This document shows positions 1 to 13,249 of a stretch of DNA of 64,000 nucleotides, in pieces. Each line of letters opens with the position of its first letter. The first letter of the stretch is position 1. Under the pieces are notes generated by a model. It worked only from the letters and a program-made list of their open reading frames with translations, did not search any database and was not told the DNA's origin. This DNA is from Sipunculus nudus (lineage: Eukaryota > Annelida > Sipuncula > Golfingiida > Sipunculidae), in the NCBI GenBank assembly GCA_026874595.1, contig CM049309.1, positions 53,604,079 through 53,668,078 of the forward strand, written 5' to 3'. The translations under genes and the position numbers were made by a program.

Positions 1-1287
1 GTCATCTTAACTACACTGATGTATCAGTCCATGAAAGATACACTCCCAGAATGTATGCAGGTCATCTTAACTACACTGATGTATCAGTCCATGAAAGATA
101 CACTCCCAGAATGTATGCAGGTCATCTTAACTACACTGATGTATCAGTCCATGGAAGATACACTCCCAGAATGTATGCAGGTCATCTTAACTACACTGAT
201 GTATCAGTCCATGAAAGATACACTCCCAGAATATATGCAGGTCATCTTAACTACACTGATGTATCAGTCCATGGAAGATACACTCCCAGAATGTATGCAG
301 GTCATCTTAACTACACTGATGTATCAGTCCATGGAAGATACACTCCCAGAATGTATGCAGGTCATCTTAACTACACTGATGTATCAGTCCATGAAAGATA
401 CACTCCCAGAATGTATGCAGGTCATCTTAACTACACTGATGTATGTCCATGAAAGATACACTCCCAGAATGTATGCAGGTCATCTTAACTACACTGATGT
501 ATCAGTCCATGGAAGATACACTCCCAGAATGTATGCAGGTCATCTTAACTACACTGATGTATCAGTCCATGAAAGATACACTCCCAGAATGTATGCAGGT
601 CATCTTAACTACACTGATGTATCAGTCCATGAAAGATACACTCCCAGAATGTATGCAGGTCATCTTAACTACACTGATGCATCAGTCCATGAAAGATACA
701 CTCCCAGAATGTATGCAGGTCATCTTAACTACACTGATGCATCAGTCCATGGAAGATACACACCCAGAATGTATACAGGTCATCTTAACTACACTGATGT
801 ATCAGTCCATGAAAGATACACTCCCAGAATGTATGCAGGTCATCTTAACTACACTGATGTATCAGTCCATGGAAGATACACTCCCAGAATGTATACAGGT
901 CATCTTAACTACACTGATGCATCAGTCCATGGAAGATACACTCCCAGAATGTATGCAGGTCATCTTAACTACACTGATGTATCAGTCCATGAAAGATACA
1001 CTCCCAGAATGTATGCAGGTCATCTTAACTACACTGATGTATCAGTCCATGGAAGATACACACCCAGAATATATGCAGGTCATCTTAACTACACTGATGT
1101 ATCAGTCCATGGAAGATACACTCCCAGAATGTATGCAGGTCATCTTAACTACACTGATGTATCAGTCCATGGAAGATACACTCCCAGAATGTATACAGGT
1201 CATCTTAACTACACTGATGCATCAGTCCATGGAAGATACACTCCCAGAATGTATGCAGGTCATCTTAACTATACTGATGTATCAGTC
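1..1287. repeat. Higher-order block, copy 1 (matches 9059-10347)
   Basis: Comparing diagnostic variant sites unit by unit, these roughly 21.5 units match the last 21.5 units before the gap in the same order. The offset is 9060 bp (151 units) and I see one difference, the two-base deletion in the unit at 421-478. Rare markers match in both copies: CACCCAG with GTATAC at 721/9781, CACCCAG with ATATGC at 1021/10081, and ACTATACTG at 1261/10321. Confidence 0.85.
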
Positions 1288-4200
1288 CATGGAAGATACA
1301 CTCCCAGAATATATGCAGGTCATCTTAACTACACTGATGCATCAGTCCATGGAAGATACACTCCCAGAATATATGCAGGTCATCTTAACTACACTGGTGC
1401 ATCAGTCCATGAAAGATACACTCCCAGAATGTATGCAGGTCATCTTAACTACACTGATGTATCAGTCCATGAAAGATACACTCCCAGAATGTATGCAGGT
1501 CATCTTAACTACACTGATGTATCAGTCCATGGAAGATACACTCCCAGAATGTATGCAGGTCATCTTAACTACACTGATGCATCAGTCCATGAAAGATACA
1601 CTCCCAGAATGTATGCAGGTCATCTTAACTACACTGATGTATCAGTCCAGGAAAGATACACTCCCAGAATGTATGCAGGTCATCTTAACTACACTGATGT
1701 ATCAGTCCATGGAAGATACACTCCCAGAATGTATGCAGGTCATCTTAACTACACTGATGTATCAGTCCATGAAAGATACACTCCCAGAATGTATGCAGGT
1801 CATCTTAACTACACTGATGTATCAGTCCATGGAAGATACACTCCCAGAATGTATGCAGGTGATTGTAACTACACCCATGCATCAGTCCATGAAAGATACA
1901 CTCCCAGAATGTATGCAGGTCATCTTAACTACACTGATGTATCAGTCCATGGAAGATACACTCCCAGAATGTATGCAGGTCATCTTAACTACACTGATGC
2001 ATCAGTCCATGAAAGATACACTTCCAGAATGTATGCAGGTCATCTTAACTACACTGATGCATCAGTCCATGAAAGATACACTCCCAGAATGTATGCAGGT
2101 CATCTTAACTACACTGATGTATCAGTCCATGGAAGATACACTCCCAGAATGTATGCAGGTCATCTTAACTACACTGATGCATCAGTCCATGAAAGATACA
2201 CTCCCAGAATGTATGCAGGTCATCTTAACTACACTGATGCATCAGTCCATGAAAGATACACTCCCAGAATGTATGCAGGTCATCTTAACTACACTGATGT
2301 ATCAGTCCATGGAAGATACACTCCCAGAATATATGCAGGTCATCTTAACTACACTGATGTATCAGTCCATGAAAGATACACTCCCAGAATATATGCAGGT
2401 CATCTTAACTACACTGATGTATCAGTCCATGGAAGATACACTCCCAGAATATATGCAGGTCATCTTAACTACACTGATGTATCAGTTCATGAAAGATACA
2501 CTCCCAGAATGTATGCAGGTCATCTTAACTACACTGATGTATCAGTCCATGGAAGATACACTCCCAGAATGTATGCAGGTCATCTTAACTACACTGATGT
2601 ATCAGTTCATGAAAGATACACTCCCAGAATGTATGCAGGTCATCTTAACTACACTGATGCATCAGTCCATGAAAGATACACTCCCAGAATGTATACAGGT
2701 CATCTTAACTACACTGATGCATCAGTCCATGGAAGATACACTTCCAGAATGTATGCAGGTCATCTTAACTAAACTGATGCATCAGTCCATGGAAGATACA
2801 CTCCTTGAATGTATACAGGTCATCTTAACTACACTGATGCATCAGTCCATGGAAGATACACTCCCAGAATGTATGCAGGTCATCTTAACTACACTGATGC
2901 ATCAGTCCATGGAAGATACACTCCCAGAATGTATACAGGTCATCTTAACTACACTGATGCATCAGTCCATGGAAGATACACTCCCAGAATGTATGCAGGT
3001 CATCTTAACTACACTGATGCATCAGTCCATGAAAGATACACTCCCAGAATGTATACAGGTCATCTTAACTACACTGATGCATCAGTCCATGGAAGATACA
3101 CTCCCAGAATGTATGCAGGTCATCTTAACTACACTGATGCATCAGTCCATGAAAGATACACTCCCAGAATGTATGCAGGTCATCTTAACTACACTGATGC
3201 ATCAGTCCATGAAAGATACACTCCCAGAATGTATGCAGGTCATCTTAACTACACTGATGCATCAGTCCATGGAAGATACACTCCCAGAATGTATACAGGT
3301 CATCTTAACTACACTGATGCATCAGTCCATGGAAGATACACTCCCAGAATGTATGCAGGTCATCTTAACTACACTGATGCATCAGTCCATGAAAGATACA
3401 CTCCCAGAATGTATACAGGTCATCTTAACTACACTGATGCATCAGTCCATGGAAGATACACTTCCAGAATGTATGCAGGTCATCTTAACTAAACTGATGC
3501 ATCAGTCCATGGAAGATACACTCCCAGAATGTATGCAGGTCATCTTAACTACACTGATGCATCAGTCCATGGAAGATACACTCCCAGAATGTATGCAGGT
3601 CATCTTAACTACACTGATGTATCAGTCCATGAAAGATACACTCCTTGAATGTATGCAGGTCATCTTAACTACACTGATGCATCAGTCCATGGAAGATACA
3701 CTCCCAGAATGTATGCAGGTCATCTTAACTACACTGATGTATCAGTCCATGGAAGATACACTCCCAGAATATATGCAGGTCATCTTAACTACACTGATGT
3801 ATCAGTCCATGGAAGATACACTCCCAGAATATATGCAGGTCATCTTAACTACACTGATGTATCAGTTCATGGAAGATACACTCCCAGAATATATGCAGGT
3901 CATCTTAACTACACTGATGCATCAGTCCATGGAAGATACACTCCCAGAATGTATGCAGGTCATCTTAACTACACTGATGCATCAGTCCATGGAAGATACA
4001 CTCCCAGAATATATGCAGGTCATCTTAACTACACTGATGTATCAGTTCATGAAAGATACACTCCCAGAATGTATGCAGGTCATCTTAACTACACTGATGC
4101 ATCAGTCCATGAAAGATACACTCCTTGAATGTATGCAGGTCATCTTAACTAAACTGATGCATCAGTCCATGGAAGATACACTCCCAGAATATATGCAGGT

Positions 4201-7200
4201 CATCTTAACTACACTGATGTATCAGTCCATGGAAGATACACTCCTTGAATGTATGCAGGTCATCTTAACTACACTGATGCATCAGTCCATGGAAGATACA
4301 CTCCTTGAATGTATGCAGGTCATCTTAACTACACTGATGCATCAGTCCATGGAAGATACACTCCTTGAATGTATGCAGGTCATCTTAACTACACTGATGT
4401 ATCAGTCCATGGAAGATACACTCCTTGAATGTATGCAGGTCATCTTAACTACACTGATGTATCAGTCCATGAAAGATACACACCCAGAATGTATGCAGGT
4501 CATCTGAACTACACTGATGTATCAGTCCATGGAAGATACACTCCCAGAATATATGCAGGTCATCTTAACTACACTGATGTATCAGTCCATGAAAGATACA
4601 CTCCTTGAATGTATGCAGGTCATCTTAACTACACTGATGTATCAGTCCATGAAAGATACACACCCAGAATGTATGCAGGTCATCTGAACTACACTGATGT
4701 ATCAGTCCATGGAAGATACACTCCCAGAATATATGCAGGTCATCTTAACTACACTGATGTATCAGTCCATGAAAGATACACTCCTTGAATGTATGCAGGT
4801 CATCTTAACTACACTGATGCATCAGTCCATGAAAGATACACTCCCAGAATGTATGCAGGTCATCTTAACTACACTGATGTATCAGTCCATGAAAGATACA
4901 CTCCCAGAATATATGCAGGTCATCTTAACTACACTGATGTATCAGTCCATGAAAGATACACTCCCAGAATATATGCAGGTCATCTTAACTACACTGATGT
5001 ATCAGTCCATGGAAGATACACTCCCAGAATATATGCAGGTCATCTTAACTACACTGATGTATCAGTTCATGAAAGATACACTCCCAGAATGTATGCAGGT
5101 CATCTTAACTACACTGATGTATCAGTCCATGGAAGATACACTCCCAGAATGTATGCAGGTCATCTTAACTACACTGATGCATCAGTCCATGAAAGATACA
5201 CTCCCAGAATGTATACAGGTCATCTTAACTACACTGATGCATCAGTCCATGGAAGATACACTTCCAGAATGTATGCAGGTCATCTTAACTAAACTGATGC
5301 ATCAGTCCATGGAAGATACACTCCCAGAATGTATGCAGGTCATCTTAACTACACTGATGCATCAGTCCATGGAAGATACACTCCCAGAATGTATACAGGT
5401 CATCTTAACTACACTGATGCATCAGTCCATGGAAGATACACTCCTTGAATGTATGCAGGTCATCTTAACTACAGTGATGCATCAGTCCATGGAAGATACA
5501 CTCCCAGAATGTATGCAGGTCATCTTAACTACACTGATGCATCAGTCCATGGAAGATACACTCCCAGAATGTATACAGGTCATCTTAACTACACTGATGT
5601 ATCAGTCCATGGAAGATACACTCCCAGAATGTATGCAGGTCATCTTAACTACACTGATGCATCAGTCCATGAAAGATACACTCCCAGAATGTATACAGGT
5701 CATCTTAACTACACTGATGCATCAGTCCATGGAAGATACACTTCCAGAATGTATGCAGGTCATCTTAACTAAACTGATGCATCAGTCCATGGAAGATACA
5801 CTCCCAGAATGTATGCAGGTCATCTTAACTACACTGATGCATCAGTCCATGGAAGATACACTCCCAGAATGTATACAGGTCATCTTAACTACACTGATGC
5901 ATCAGTCCATGGAAGATACACTCCTTGAATGTATGCAGGTCATCTTAACTACACTGATGCATCAGTCCATGGAAGATACACTCCCAGAATGTATACAGGT
6001 CATCTTAACTACACTGATGCATCAGTCCATGGAAGATACACTCCTTGAATGTATGCAGGTCATCTTAACTACACTGATGCATCAGTCCATGAAAGATACA
6101 CTTCCAGAATGTATGCAGGTCATCTTAACTACACTGATGTATCAGTCCATGGAAGATACACTCCCAGAATGTATGCAGGTCATCTTAACTACACTGATGC
6201 ATCAGTCCATGGAAGATACACTCCCAGAATGTATACAGGTCATCTTAACTACACTGATGCATCAGTCCATGGAAGATACACTCCTTGAATGTATGCAGGT
6301 CATCTTAACTACACTGATGTATCAGTCCATGAAAGATACACTCCTTGAATGTATGCAGGTCATCTTAACTAAACTGATGCATCAGTCCATGGAAGATACA
6401 CTCCCAGAATGTATGCAGGTCATCTCAACTACACTGATGCATCAGTCCATGGAAGATACACTCCCAGAATGTATACAGGTCATCTTAACTACACTGATGC
6501 ATCAGTCCATGGAAGATACACTCCCAGAATGTATGCAGGTCATCTTAACTACACTGATGCATCAGTCCATGGAAGATACACTCCCAGAATGTATACAGGT
6601 CATCTTAACTATACTGATGTATCAGTCCATGGAAGATACACTCCTTGAATGTATGCAGGTCATCTTAACTACACTGATGCATCAGTCCATGGAAGATACA
6701 CTCCCAGAATGTATACAGGTCATCTTAACTACACTGATGCATCAGTCCATGGAAGATACACTCCCAGAATATATGCAGGTCATCTTAACTACACTGATGC
6801 ATCAGTCCATGAAAGATACACTCCCAGAATGTATGCAGGTCATCTTAACTACACGGATGCATCAGTCCATGGAAGATACACTCCCAGAATGTATGCAGAT
6901 CATCTTAACTACACTGATGTATCAGTCCATGGAAGATACACTCCCAGAATGTATGCAGGTCATCTTAACTACACTGATGCATCAGTCCATGGAAGATACA
7001 CTCCCAGAATGTATGCAGGTCATCTTAACTACACTGATGTATCAGTCCATGGAAGATACACTCCCAGAATGTATGCAGGTCATCTTAACTACACTGATGC
7101 ATCAGTCCATGAAAGATACACTCCCAGAATGTATACAGGTCATCTTAACTACACTGATGCATCAGTCCATGGAAGATACACTCCCAGAATGTATGCAGGT

Positions 7201-9058
7201 CATCTTAACTACACTGATGTATCAGTCCATGGAAGATACACTCCCAGAATGTATGCAGGTCATCTTAACTACACTGATGCATCAGTCCATGAAAGATACA
7301 CTCCCAGAATGTATACAGGTCATCTTAACTACACTGATGCATCAGTCCATGGAAGATACACTTCCAGAATGTATGCAGATCATCTTAACTAAACTGATGC
7401 ATCAGTCCATAGAAGATACACTCCCAGAATGTATGCAGGTCATCTTAACTACACTGATGCATCAGTCCATGGAAGATACACTCCCAGAATGTATACAGGT
7501 CATCTTAACTACACTGATGCATCAGTCCATGGAAGATACACTCCTTGAATGTATGCAGGTCATCTTAACTACACTGATGCATCAGTCCATGGAAGATACA
7601 CTCCCAGAATGTATACAGGTCATCTTAACTACACTGATGCATCAGTCCATGGAAGATACACTCCTTGAATGTATGCAGGTCATCTTAACTACACTGATGC
7701 ATCAGTCCATGAAAGATACACTTCCAGAATGTATGCAGGTCATCTTAACTACACTGATGTATCAGTCCATGGAAGATACACTCCCAGAATGTATGCAGGT
7801 CATCTTAACTACACTGATGCATCAGTCCATGGAAGATACACTCCCAGAATGTATACAGGTCATCTTAACTACACTGATGCATCAGTCCATGGAAGATACA
7901 CTCCTTGAATGTATGCAGGTCATCTTAACTACACTGATGTATCAGTCCATGAAAGATACACTTCCAGAATGTATGCAGGTCATCTTAACTAAACTGATGC
8001 ATCAGTCCATGGAAGATACACTCCTTGAATGTATGCAGGTCATCTTAACTACACTGATGTATCAGTCCATGGAAGATACACTCCCAGAATGTATGCAGGT
8101 CATCTTAACTACACTGATGCATCAGTCCATGGAAGATACACTCCCAGAATGTATACAGGTCATCTTAACTACACTGATGCATCAGTCCATGAAAGATACA
8201 CTTCCAGAATGTATGCAGGTCATCTTAACTACACTGATGCATCAGTCCATGAAAGATACACTCCCAGAATGTATGCAGGTCATCTTAACTACACTGATGC
8301 ATCAGTCCATGGAAGATACACTCCCAGAATGTATGCAGGTCATCTTAACTACACTGATGTATCAGTCCATGAAAGATACACTCCCAGAATGTATGCAGGT
8401 CATCTTAACTACACTGATGTATCAGTCCATGAAAGATACACTCCCAGAATGTATGCAGGTCATCTTAACTACACTGATGTATCAGTCCATGGAAGATACA
8501 CTCCCAGAATGTATGCAGGTCATCTTAACTACACTGATGTATCAGTCCATGAAAGATACACTCCCAGAATATATGCAGGTCATCTTAACTACACTGATGT
8601 ATCAGTCCATGGAAGATACACTCCCAGAATGTATGCAGGTCATCTTAACTACACTGATGTATCAGTCCATGGAAGATACACTCCCAGAATGTATGCAGGT
8701 CATCTTAACTACACTGATGTATCAGTCCATGGAAGATACAATCCCAGAATGTATACAGGTCATCTTAACTACACGGATGTATCAGTCCATGGAAGATACA
8801 CTCCCAGAATGTATGCAGGTCATCTTAACTACACTGATGTATCAGTCCATGGAAGATACAATCCCAGAATGTATGCAGGTCATCTTAACTACACTGATGT
8901 ATCAGTCCATGGAAGATACACTCCCAGAATGTATGCAGGTGATTGTAACTACACCCATGCATCAGTCCATGAAAGATACACTCCCAGAATGTATGCAGGT
9001 CATCTTAACTACACTGATGTATCAGTCCATGAAAGATACACTCCCAGAATGTATGCAG

Positions 9059-10347
9059 GTCATCTTAACTACACTGATGTATCAGTCCATGAAAGATACA
9101 CTCCCAGAATGTATGCAGGTCATCTTAACTACACTGATGTATCAGTCCATGAAAGATACACTCCCAGAATGTATGCAGGTCATCTTAACTACACTGATGT
9201 ATCAGTCCATGGAAGATACACTCCCAGAATGTATGCAGGTCATCTTAACTACACTGATGTATCAGTCCATGAAAGATACACTCCCAGAATATATGCAGGT
9301 CATCTTAACTACACTGATGTATCAGTCCATGGAAGATACACTCCCAGAATGTATGCAGGTCATCTTAACTACACTGATGTATCAGTCCATGGAAGATACA
9401 CTCCCAGAATGTATGCAGGTCATCTTAACTACACTGATGTATCAGTCCATGAAAGATACACTCCCAGAATGTATGCAGGTCATCTTAACTACACTGATGT
9501 ATCAGTCCATGAAAGATACACTCCCAGAATGTATGCAGGTCATCTTAACTACACTGATGTATCAGTCCATGGAAGATACACTCCCAGAATGTATGCAGGT
9601 CATCTTAACTACACTGATGTATCAGTCCATGAAAGATACACTCCCAGAATGTATGCAGGTCATCTTAACTACACTGATGTATCAGTCCATGAAAGATACA
9701 CTCCCAGAATGTATGCAGGTCATCTTAACTACACTGATGCATCAGTCCATGAAAGATACACTCCCAGAATGTATGCAGGTCATCTTAACTACACTGATGC
9801 ATCAGTCCATGGAAGATACACACCCAGAATGTATACAGGTCATCTTAACTACACTGATGTATCAGTCCATGAAAGATACACTCCCAGAATGTATGCAGGT
9901 CATCTTAACTACACTGATGTATCAGTCCATGGAAGATACACTCCCAGAATGTATACAGGTCATCTTAACTACACTGATGCATCAGTCCATGGAAGATACA
10001 CTCCCAGAATGTATGCAGGTCATCTTAACTACACTGATGTATCAGTCCATGAAAGATACACTCCCAGAATGTATGCAGGTCATCTTAACTACACTGATGT
10101 ATCAGTCCATGGAAGATACACACCCAGAATATATGCAGGTCATCTTAACTACACTGATGTATCAGTCCATGGAAGATACACTCCCAGAATGTATGCAGGT
10201 CATCTTAACTACACTGATGTATCAGTCCATGGAAGATACACTCCCAGAATGTATACAGGTCATCTTAACTACACTGATGCATCAGTCCATGGAAGATACA
10301 CTCCCAGAATGTATGCAGGTCATCTTAACTATACTGATGTATCAGTC
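9059..10347. repeat. Higher-order block, copy 2 (matches 1-1287)
   Basis: This is the second occurrence of the ordered series of unit variants found at the start of the window, and it ends abruptly at the N gap. It is either a true higher-order repeat with a period near 9.06 kb or an assembly duplication at the edge of an unresolved array. The sequence alone cannot tell which. Confidence 0.85.
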
Positions 10348-10847
10348 NNNNNNNNNNNNNNNNNNNNNNNNNNNNNNNNNNNNNNNNNNNNNNNNNNNNN
10401 NNNNNNNNNNNNNNNNNNNNNNNNNNNNNNNNNNNNNNNNNNNNNNNNNNNNNNNNNNNNNNNNNNNNNNNNNNNNNNNNNNNNNNNNNNNNNNNNNNNN
10501 NNNNNNNNNNNNNNNNNNNNNNNNNNNNNNNNNNNNNNNNNNNNNNNNNNNNNNNNNNNNNNNNNNNNNNNNNNNNNNNNNNNNNNNNNNNNNNNNNNNN
10601 NNNNNNNNNNNNNNNNNNNNNNNNNNNNNNNNNNNNNNNNNNNNNNNNNNNNNNNNNNNNNNNNNNNNNNNNNNNNNNNNNNNNNNNNNNNNNNNNNNNN
10701 NNNNNNNNNNNNNNNNNNNNNNNNNNNNNNNNNNNNNNNNNNNNNNNNNNNNNNNNNNNNNNNNNNNNNNNNNNNNNNNNNNNNNNNNNNNNNNNNNNNN
10801 NNNNNNNNNNNNNNNNNNNNNNNNNNNNNNNNNNNNNNNNNNNNNNN
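10348..10847. other. Assembly gap of 500 N
   Basis: Exactly 500 undetermined bases. The round number suggests a placeholder of unknown true length. The satellite stops mid-unit on its left side and the right side is unrelated sequence, so the true end of the array is not seen. Confidence 0.99.
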
Positions 10848-10863
10848 TAATCAATATAATACT

Positions 10864-11069
10864 AGGGGCGGATCCAGGATTTATGAAAATGGGGGGTCCA
10901 ACACAGGAGGACTAATGAAAATCCTAAAAAAAAGGTCATCACGTCTGGAAAAGAGGGGGTCCAGGCCGCAAAATTACGTATAAAACACCTTAAAAAGGGT
11001 TGCTTCGGGTGAAAAAGGGGGGGGGGGGGTCCGGACCCCCTGGACCCCCCCCCCCTGGATCCGCTTCTG
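10864..11069. mobile_element. MITE-like element with GGATCC-containing terminal inverted repeats
   Basis: The left end AGGGGCGGATCCAGG and the right end CCTGGATCCGCTTCTG are near-perfect inverted repeats. The hexamer AATACT occurs immediately outside both ends (10858-10863 and 11070-11075), as expected of a target-site duplication. The interior is about 200 bp, non-coding, and contains runs of G and C (near 11020-11055). A short non-autonomous DNA transposon is the best reading; the superfamily is not assignable. Confidence 0.6.
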
Positions 11070-11075
11070 AATACT

Positions 11076-11212
11076 GTGTACAAAGTCATCAATGTACCAA
11101 ATGGAAACTGGTGATTTACATGATGATGCATTTGATATGGTAATAGTACACATTTGTGTTGTTGTTAGGTACTGGAAAAATATCTTTTAGAGATTTTTCT
11201 TAAAGGGGGGCG
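11076..11212 (+). mobile_element. 3' internal end of a gypsy-type element, with polypurine tract
   Basis: This short non-coding stretch ends in a purine run (TAAAGGGGGG, 11201-11210) followed after two bases by the TG of an LTR. That is the usual position of the plus-strand primer of an LTR retrotransposon. The rest of the internal region would lie upstream, replaced by the MITE insertion, the gap or a deletion. Confidence 0.5.
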
Positions 11213-12016
11213 TGTGACACAAATGTTCTACCCGCCTAGTGTATGTCAAATGGAATGTAATAAAATAATATAATAAGATAGGGAAAACATAATTTCTGCG
11301 GTGCATTAACAGGTTAGTTTATATTAAAATGAAATATCAGATCATAAAGTGTAGTTGGAGAGACGTACAGAGTTAATAATATTTGGTAAAGTTGTCAGCT
11401 GTTGTTGTGATCATGTTTGTTTACATCTGTGCTGACGACGCTGGTGGATTGTTCAACAGTATTTTATTTATTATGTGAGTAAATGGACTTACTGTACCAA
11501 GATTTATTATAATTTGATGACAGAAGGTTTTAGAGAATTCAGGTAATGTGTATTTTCCAATAGGTAAATTCTAGAAAATCCCGTAGGTGCCAGTCTTGAC
11601 AAGAAACGACTTGATTATTCTAGAGACTTCTAGAAGTTTCGGTTACCCAGGTATAAGTAGGGCGGTGTCAAGGCCGGTCAGGCGGTGAATGAATTTGGAA
11701 GCTAGCGTCAACTGGTGACGGGTCGTTATATAGTTGAACACTGAGCGGGGTGTGTTATAAATTCCGCGAGGACAGTATTAGTCCTGGAGAGAATATACAT
11801 AGTTGCAGCCGATCAGGGCGTTAGAAGATATACGTGATTGGTATTTGTTGAAGACGTTGTTAGTGTAAGATTGGAACCAGTCAATGACGACGGTGGCCAA
11901 TTGTTGGATGTTACCGGAATAAACCGTGTTCTTTAGTTCAGACAACGAGTGGTATTTTGGACTTTTCAGTGTGAAAGAACTCGGGAATATATGTCCGCTG
12001 CGTGTGTGGTGTGACA
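11213..12016 (+). mobile_element. LTR (probable 3' LTR) of a gypsy-type retrotransposon
   Basis: The stretch begins TGTGACAC just after a polypurine tract and ends GTGTGACA, giving imperfect terminal inverted repeats with TG...CA ends. A TATA-like TATAAGTAG lies at 11652-11660 and an AATAAA at 11918-11923, in promoter and polyadenylation order for plus-strand transcription. The length is about 804 bp. A long minus-strand open frame inside it resembles nothing I know. The left boundary is well supported; the right boundary is inferred from the terminal repeat. Confidence 0.55.
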
Positions 12017-12018
12017 GA

Positions 12019-12377
12019 GAGAAAGGCACAGGAAACACGATCGGACTTGTTGGTTCAGGTCATGAATTTTATAACAGCTGACCAATTGCCGTGTAAGCTA
12101 TCCAATCGTAAAATCAAGGCGAGCACACACAGTGAAAGATACATACAACACTCGCGCATATAGAATAACAATATAGCTTACATAACCAGACATACCACAA
12201 CAATTAACTCATAAAATAGCAGACACCCGATTCGGCCACTACGTCACCAGCCACTTACATACAATAAACATGAGCAATGGAAAGAAGATATGCAATTTTC
12301 AGACTTGCAATTAAAGTGAACAACAAATGGAATATAAACAAGTTTATTTCATACAAGTTTTGGCAAAAAGACCCAAG

Positions 12378-12424
<47 letters not shown>

Positions 12425-12482
12425 TATAAAAAAGGGGTAGTCAGAAAAGCGAGTCAGCAGAGGAGTTGTAGAGAGAGAATCT
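12019..12482. repeat. Dispersed repeat shared with 34097-34605 (copy A)
   Basis: About 460 bp are clearly homologous to a second copy at 34097-34605. Shared stretches include GAAACACGATCGGACTTGTT near the left end and GAGTCAGCAGAGGAG near the right end, and both carry a (TA)n microsatellite at the same internal place (12379-12428 here). The two copies diverge abruptly after GAGAATCT. The element class is unknown. Both copies sit next to LTR-retrotransposon sequence, so it may be part of an LTR. Confidence 0.75.
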
Positions 12483-12506
12483 CAAAAGCTTCCTTCCTTT
12501 TCAGGG

Positions 12507-12674
12507 TATCACGATAAAAGCGGTAGCTACGAACAATGGCGCTCCCATCTCAAATCTCTGATAAAAGCTGGCGTTACACCAGATTCCTATATTTTGTCAC
12601 CAGTTCACCAGTCTGTTAGGGGAACAACAGGTAATGTTGTATTACATATGCCTGATGAACATACATACTGTTAA
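12507..12674 (+). pseudogene. Gag fragment of a gypsy-type retrotransposon
   Basis: Codons from 12507 read through a segment beginning YHDKSGSYEQWRSHLKSLIK and including VRGTTGNVVLHM before a stop at 12672-12674. The pattern of a tryptophan in 'EQWR', then a helix, then a 'VRGTTG' turn resembles the capsid N-terminal region of animal Ty3/gypsy Gag proteins. About 55 codons are readable; it is a relic. Downstream pol fragments on the same strand are probably the same element. Confidence 0.5.
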
Positions 12675-13249
12675 CAAATGTCATGCTAATGGAGACAAAT
12701 ACGGTAAAATCCTAAAAAGAAACAACTTAGTCACCCGTGATCAGTGGTGGGAGGACACGGGTTCAGATAATCCGAATACATACAGCAGTATTGGAAATGG
12801 AAAAATACGCATTTCAATCCCAATGTTCCATTTTTAATTGGTACGAAAGTGCTAAACTCATATTTAAGTTTTCTACAGACAAATGCTTGTCCAAACTTTA
12901 TTCAGAGTTTACTCATGTTAGAACAATGGATGATTGCGATATAATTTATGACGAAAACTTGGACACGCCAGTGTAGAAAAACTCTGTATAGTGTTAAGTA
13001 GGAAGGAACCATTTAGGAAGCGGCATCGTCGTATCCCTCCACAATTTTATGATGAGGTAAAACAACATCTGAGAGCAATGCTAGAGGTGAAAGTAATCAA
13101 GGAGAGCAGAAGTCCGTTTGCTCGTCCAGTGCTCCTTGTCAGAAAAAAGTGACGGTTCTGTATTGATTATAGAACCCTGAATAGCAGAACTATCACAGAC
13201 GCTCATTCAATGCCAAGAATAGATGAAACCTTATATTTCTTATTAAAGG
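12675..13249 (+). pseudogene. Gypsy reverse transcriptase, 5' part (broken)
   Basis: The region from about 12980 reads RRIPPQFYDEVKQHLRAML, then SPFARPVLLVRKK, a stop, then CIDYRTLN and MPRIDETL. These are the fingers and early palm motifs of Ty3/gypsy reverse transcriptase (the VLVRKK and DYRxLN boxes). An in-frame stop interrupts the block, and the frame is cut at about 13250 by another element's LTR. Sequence between 12675 and 12980 may encode the preceding linker but I cannot recognise it. Confidence 0.75.

Larger units (their letters stand above)
1..10347. repeat. 60-bp tandem satellite array (about 172 units)
   Basis: A head-to-tail array of a 60-bp unit runs from the first base of the window to the gap. 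Every unit reads close to GTCATCTTAACTACACTGAT, then a conserved middle, then ending in GAATGTATGCAG. Unit length is constant except for one 58-bp unit at 421-478, which lost two bases and shifts the register. Variation is concentrated at a few sites: GATGTAT/GATGCAT, ATGAAA/ATGGAA, CTCCCAG/CTCCTTG/CACCCAG/CTTCCAG, GTATGC/ATATGC/GTATAC and ACTACACTG/ACTAAACTG. Because 60 is divisible by three and the unit lacks stops in two plus-strand frames, very long open frames arise (20-residue repeats such as MYQSMKDTLPECMQVILTTL). I regard these as accidental. The array begins outside the window and is cut by an assembly gap. Confidence 0.97.

Noticed and set aside
1-10347. CRISPR-like or bacterial repeat array
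   Set aside because: The whole 60-bp unit is repeated without unique spacers, and the surroundings are clearly eukaryotic.
19-10983. Very long open frames across the satellite (917 to over 2000 codons)
   Set aside because: They follow from a 60-bp unit without stops in two frames. The common variants are almost all amino-acid changing in both frames, two frames are open at once, and stops (ACTAAACTG and CATCTGAAC variants) appear as ordinary unit variants. There is no sign of coding constraint.
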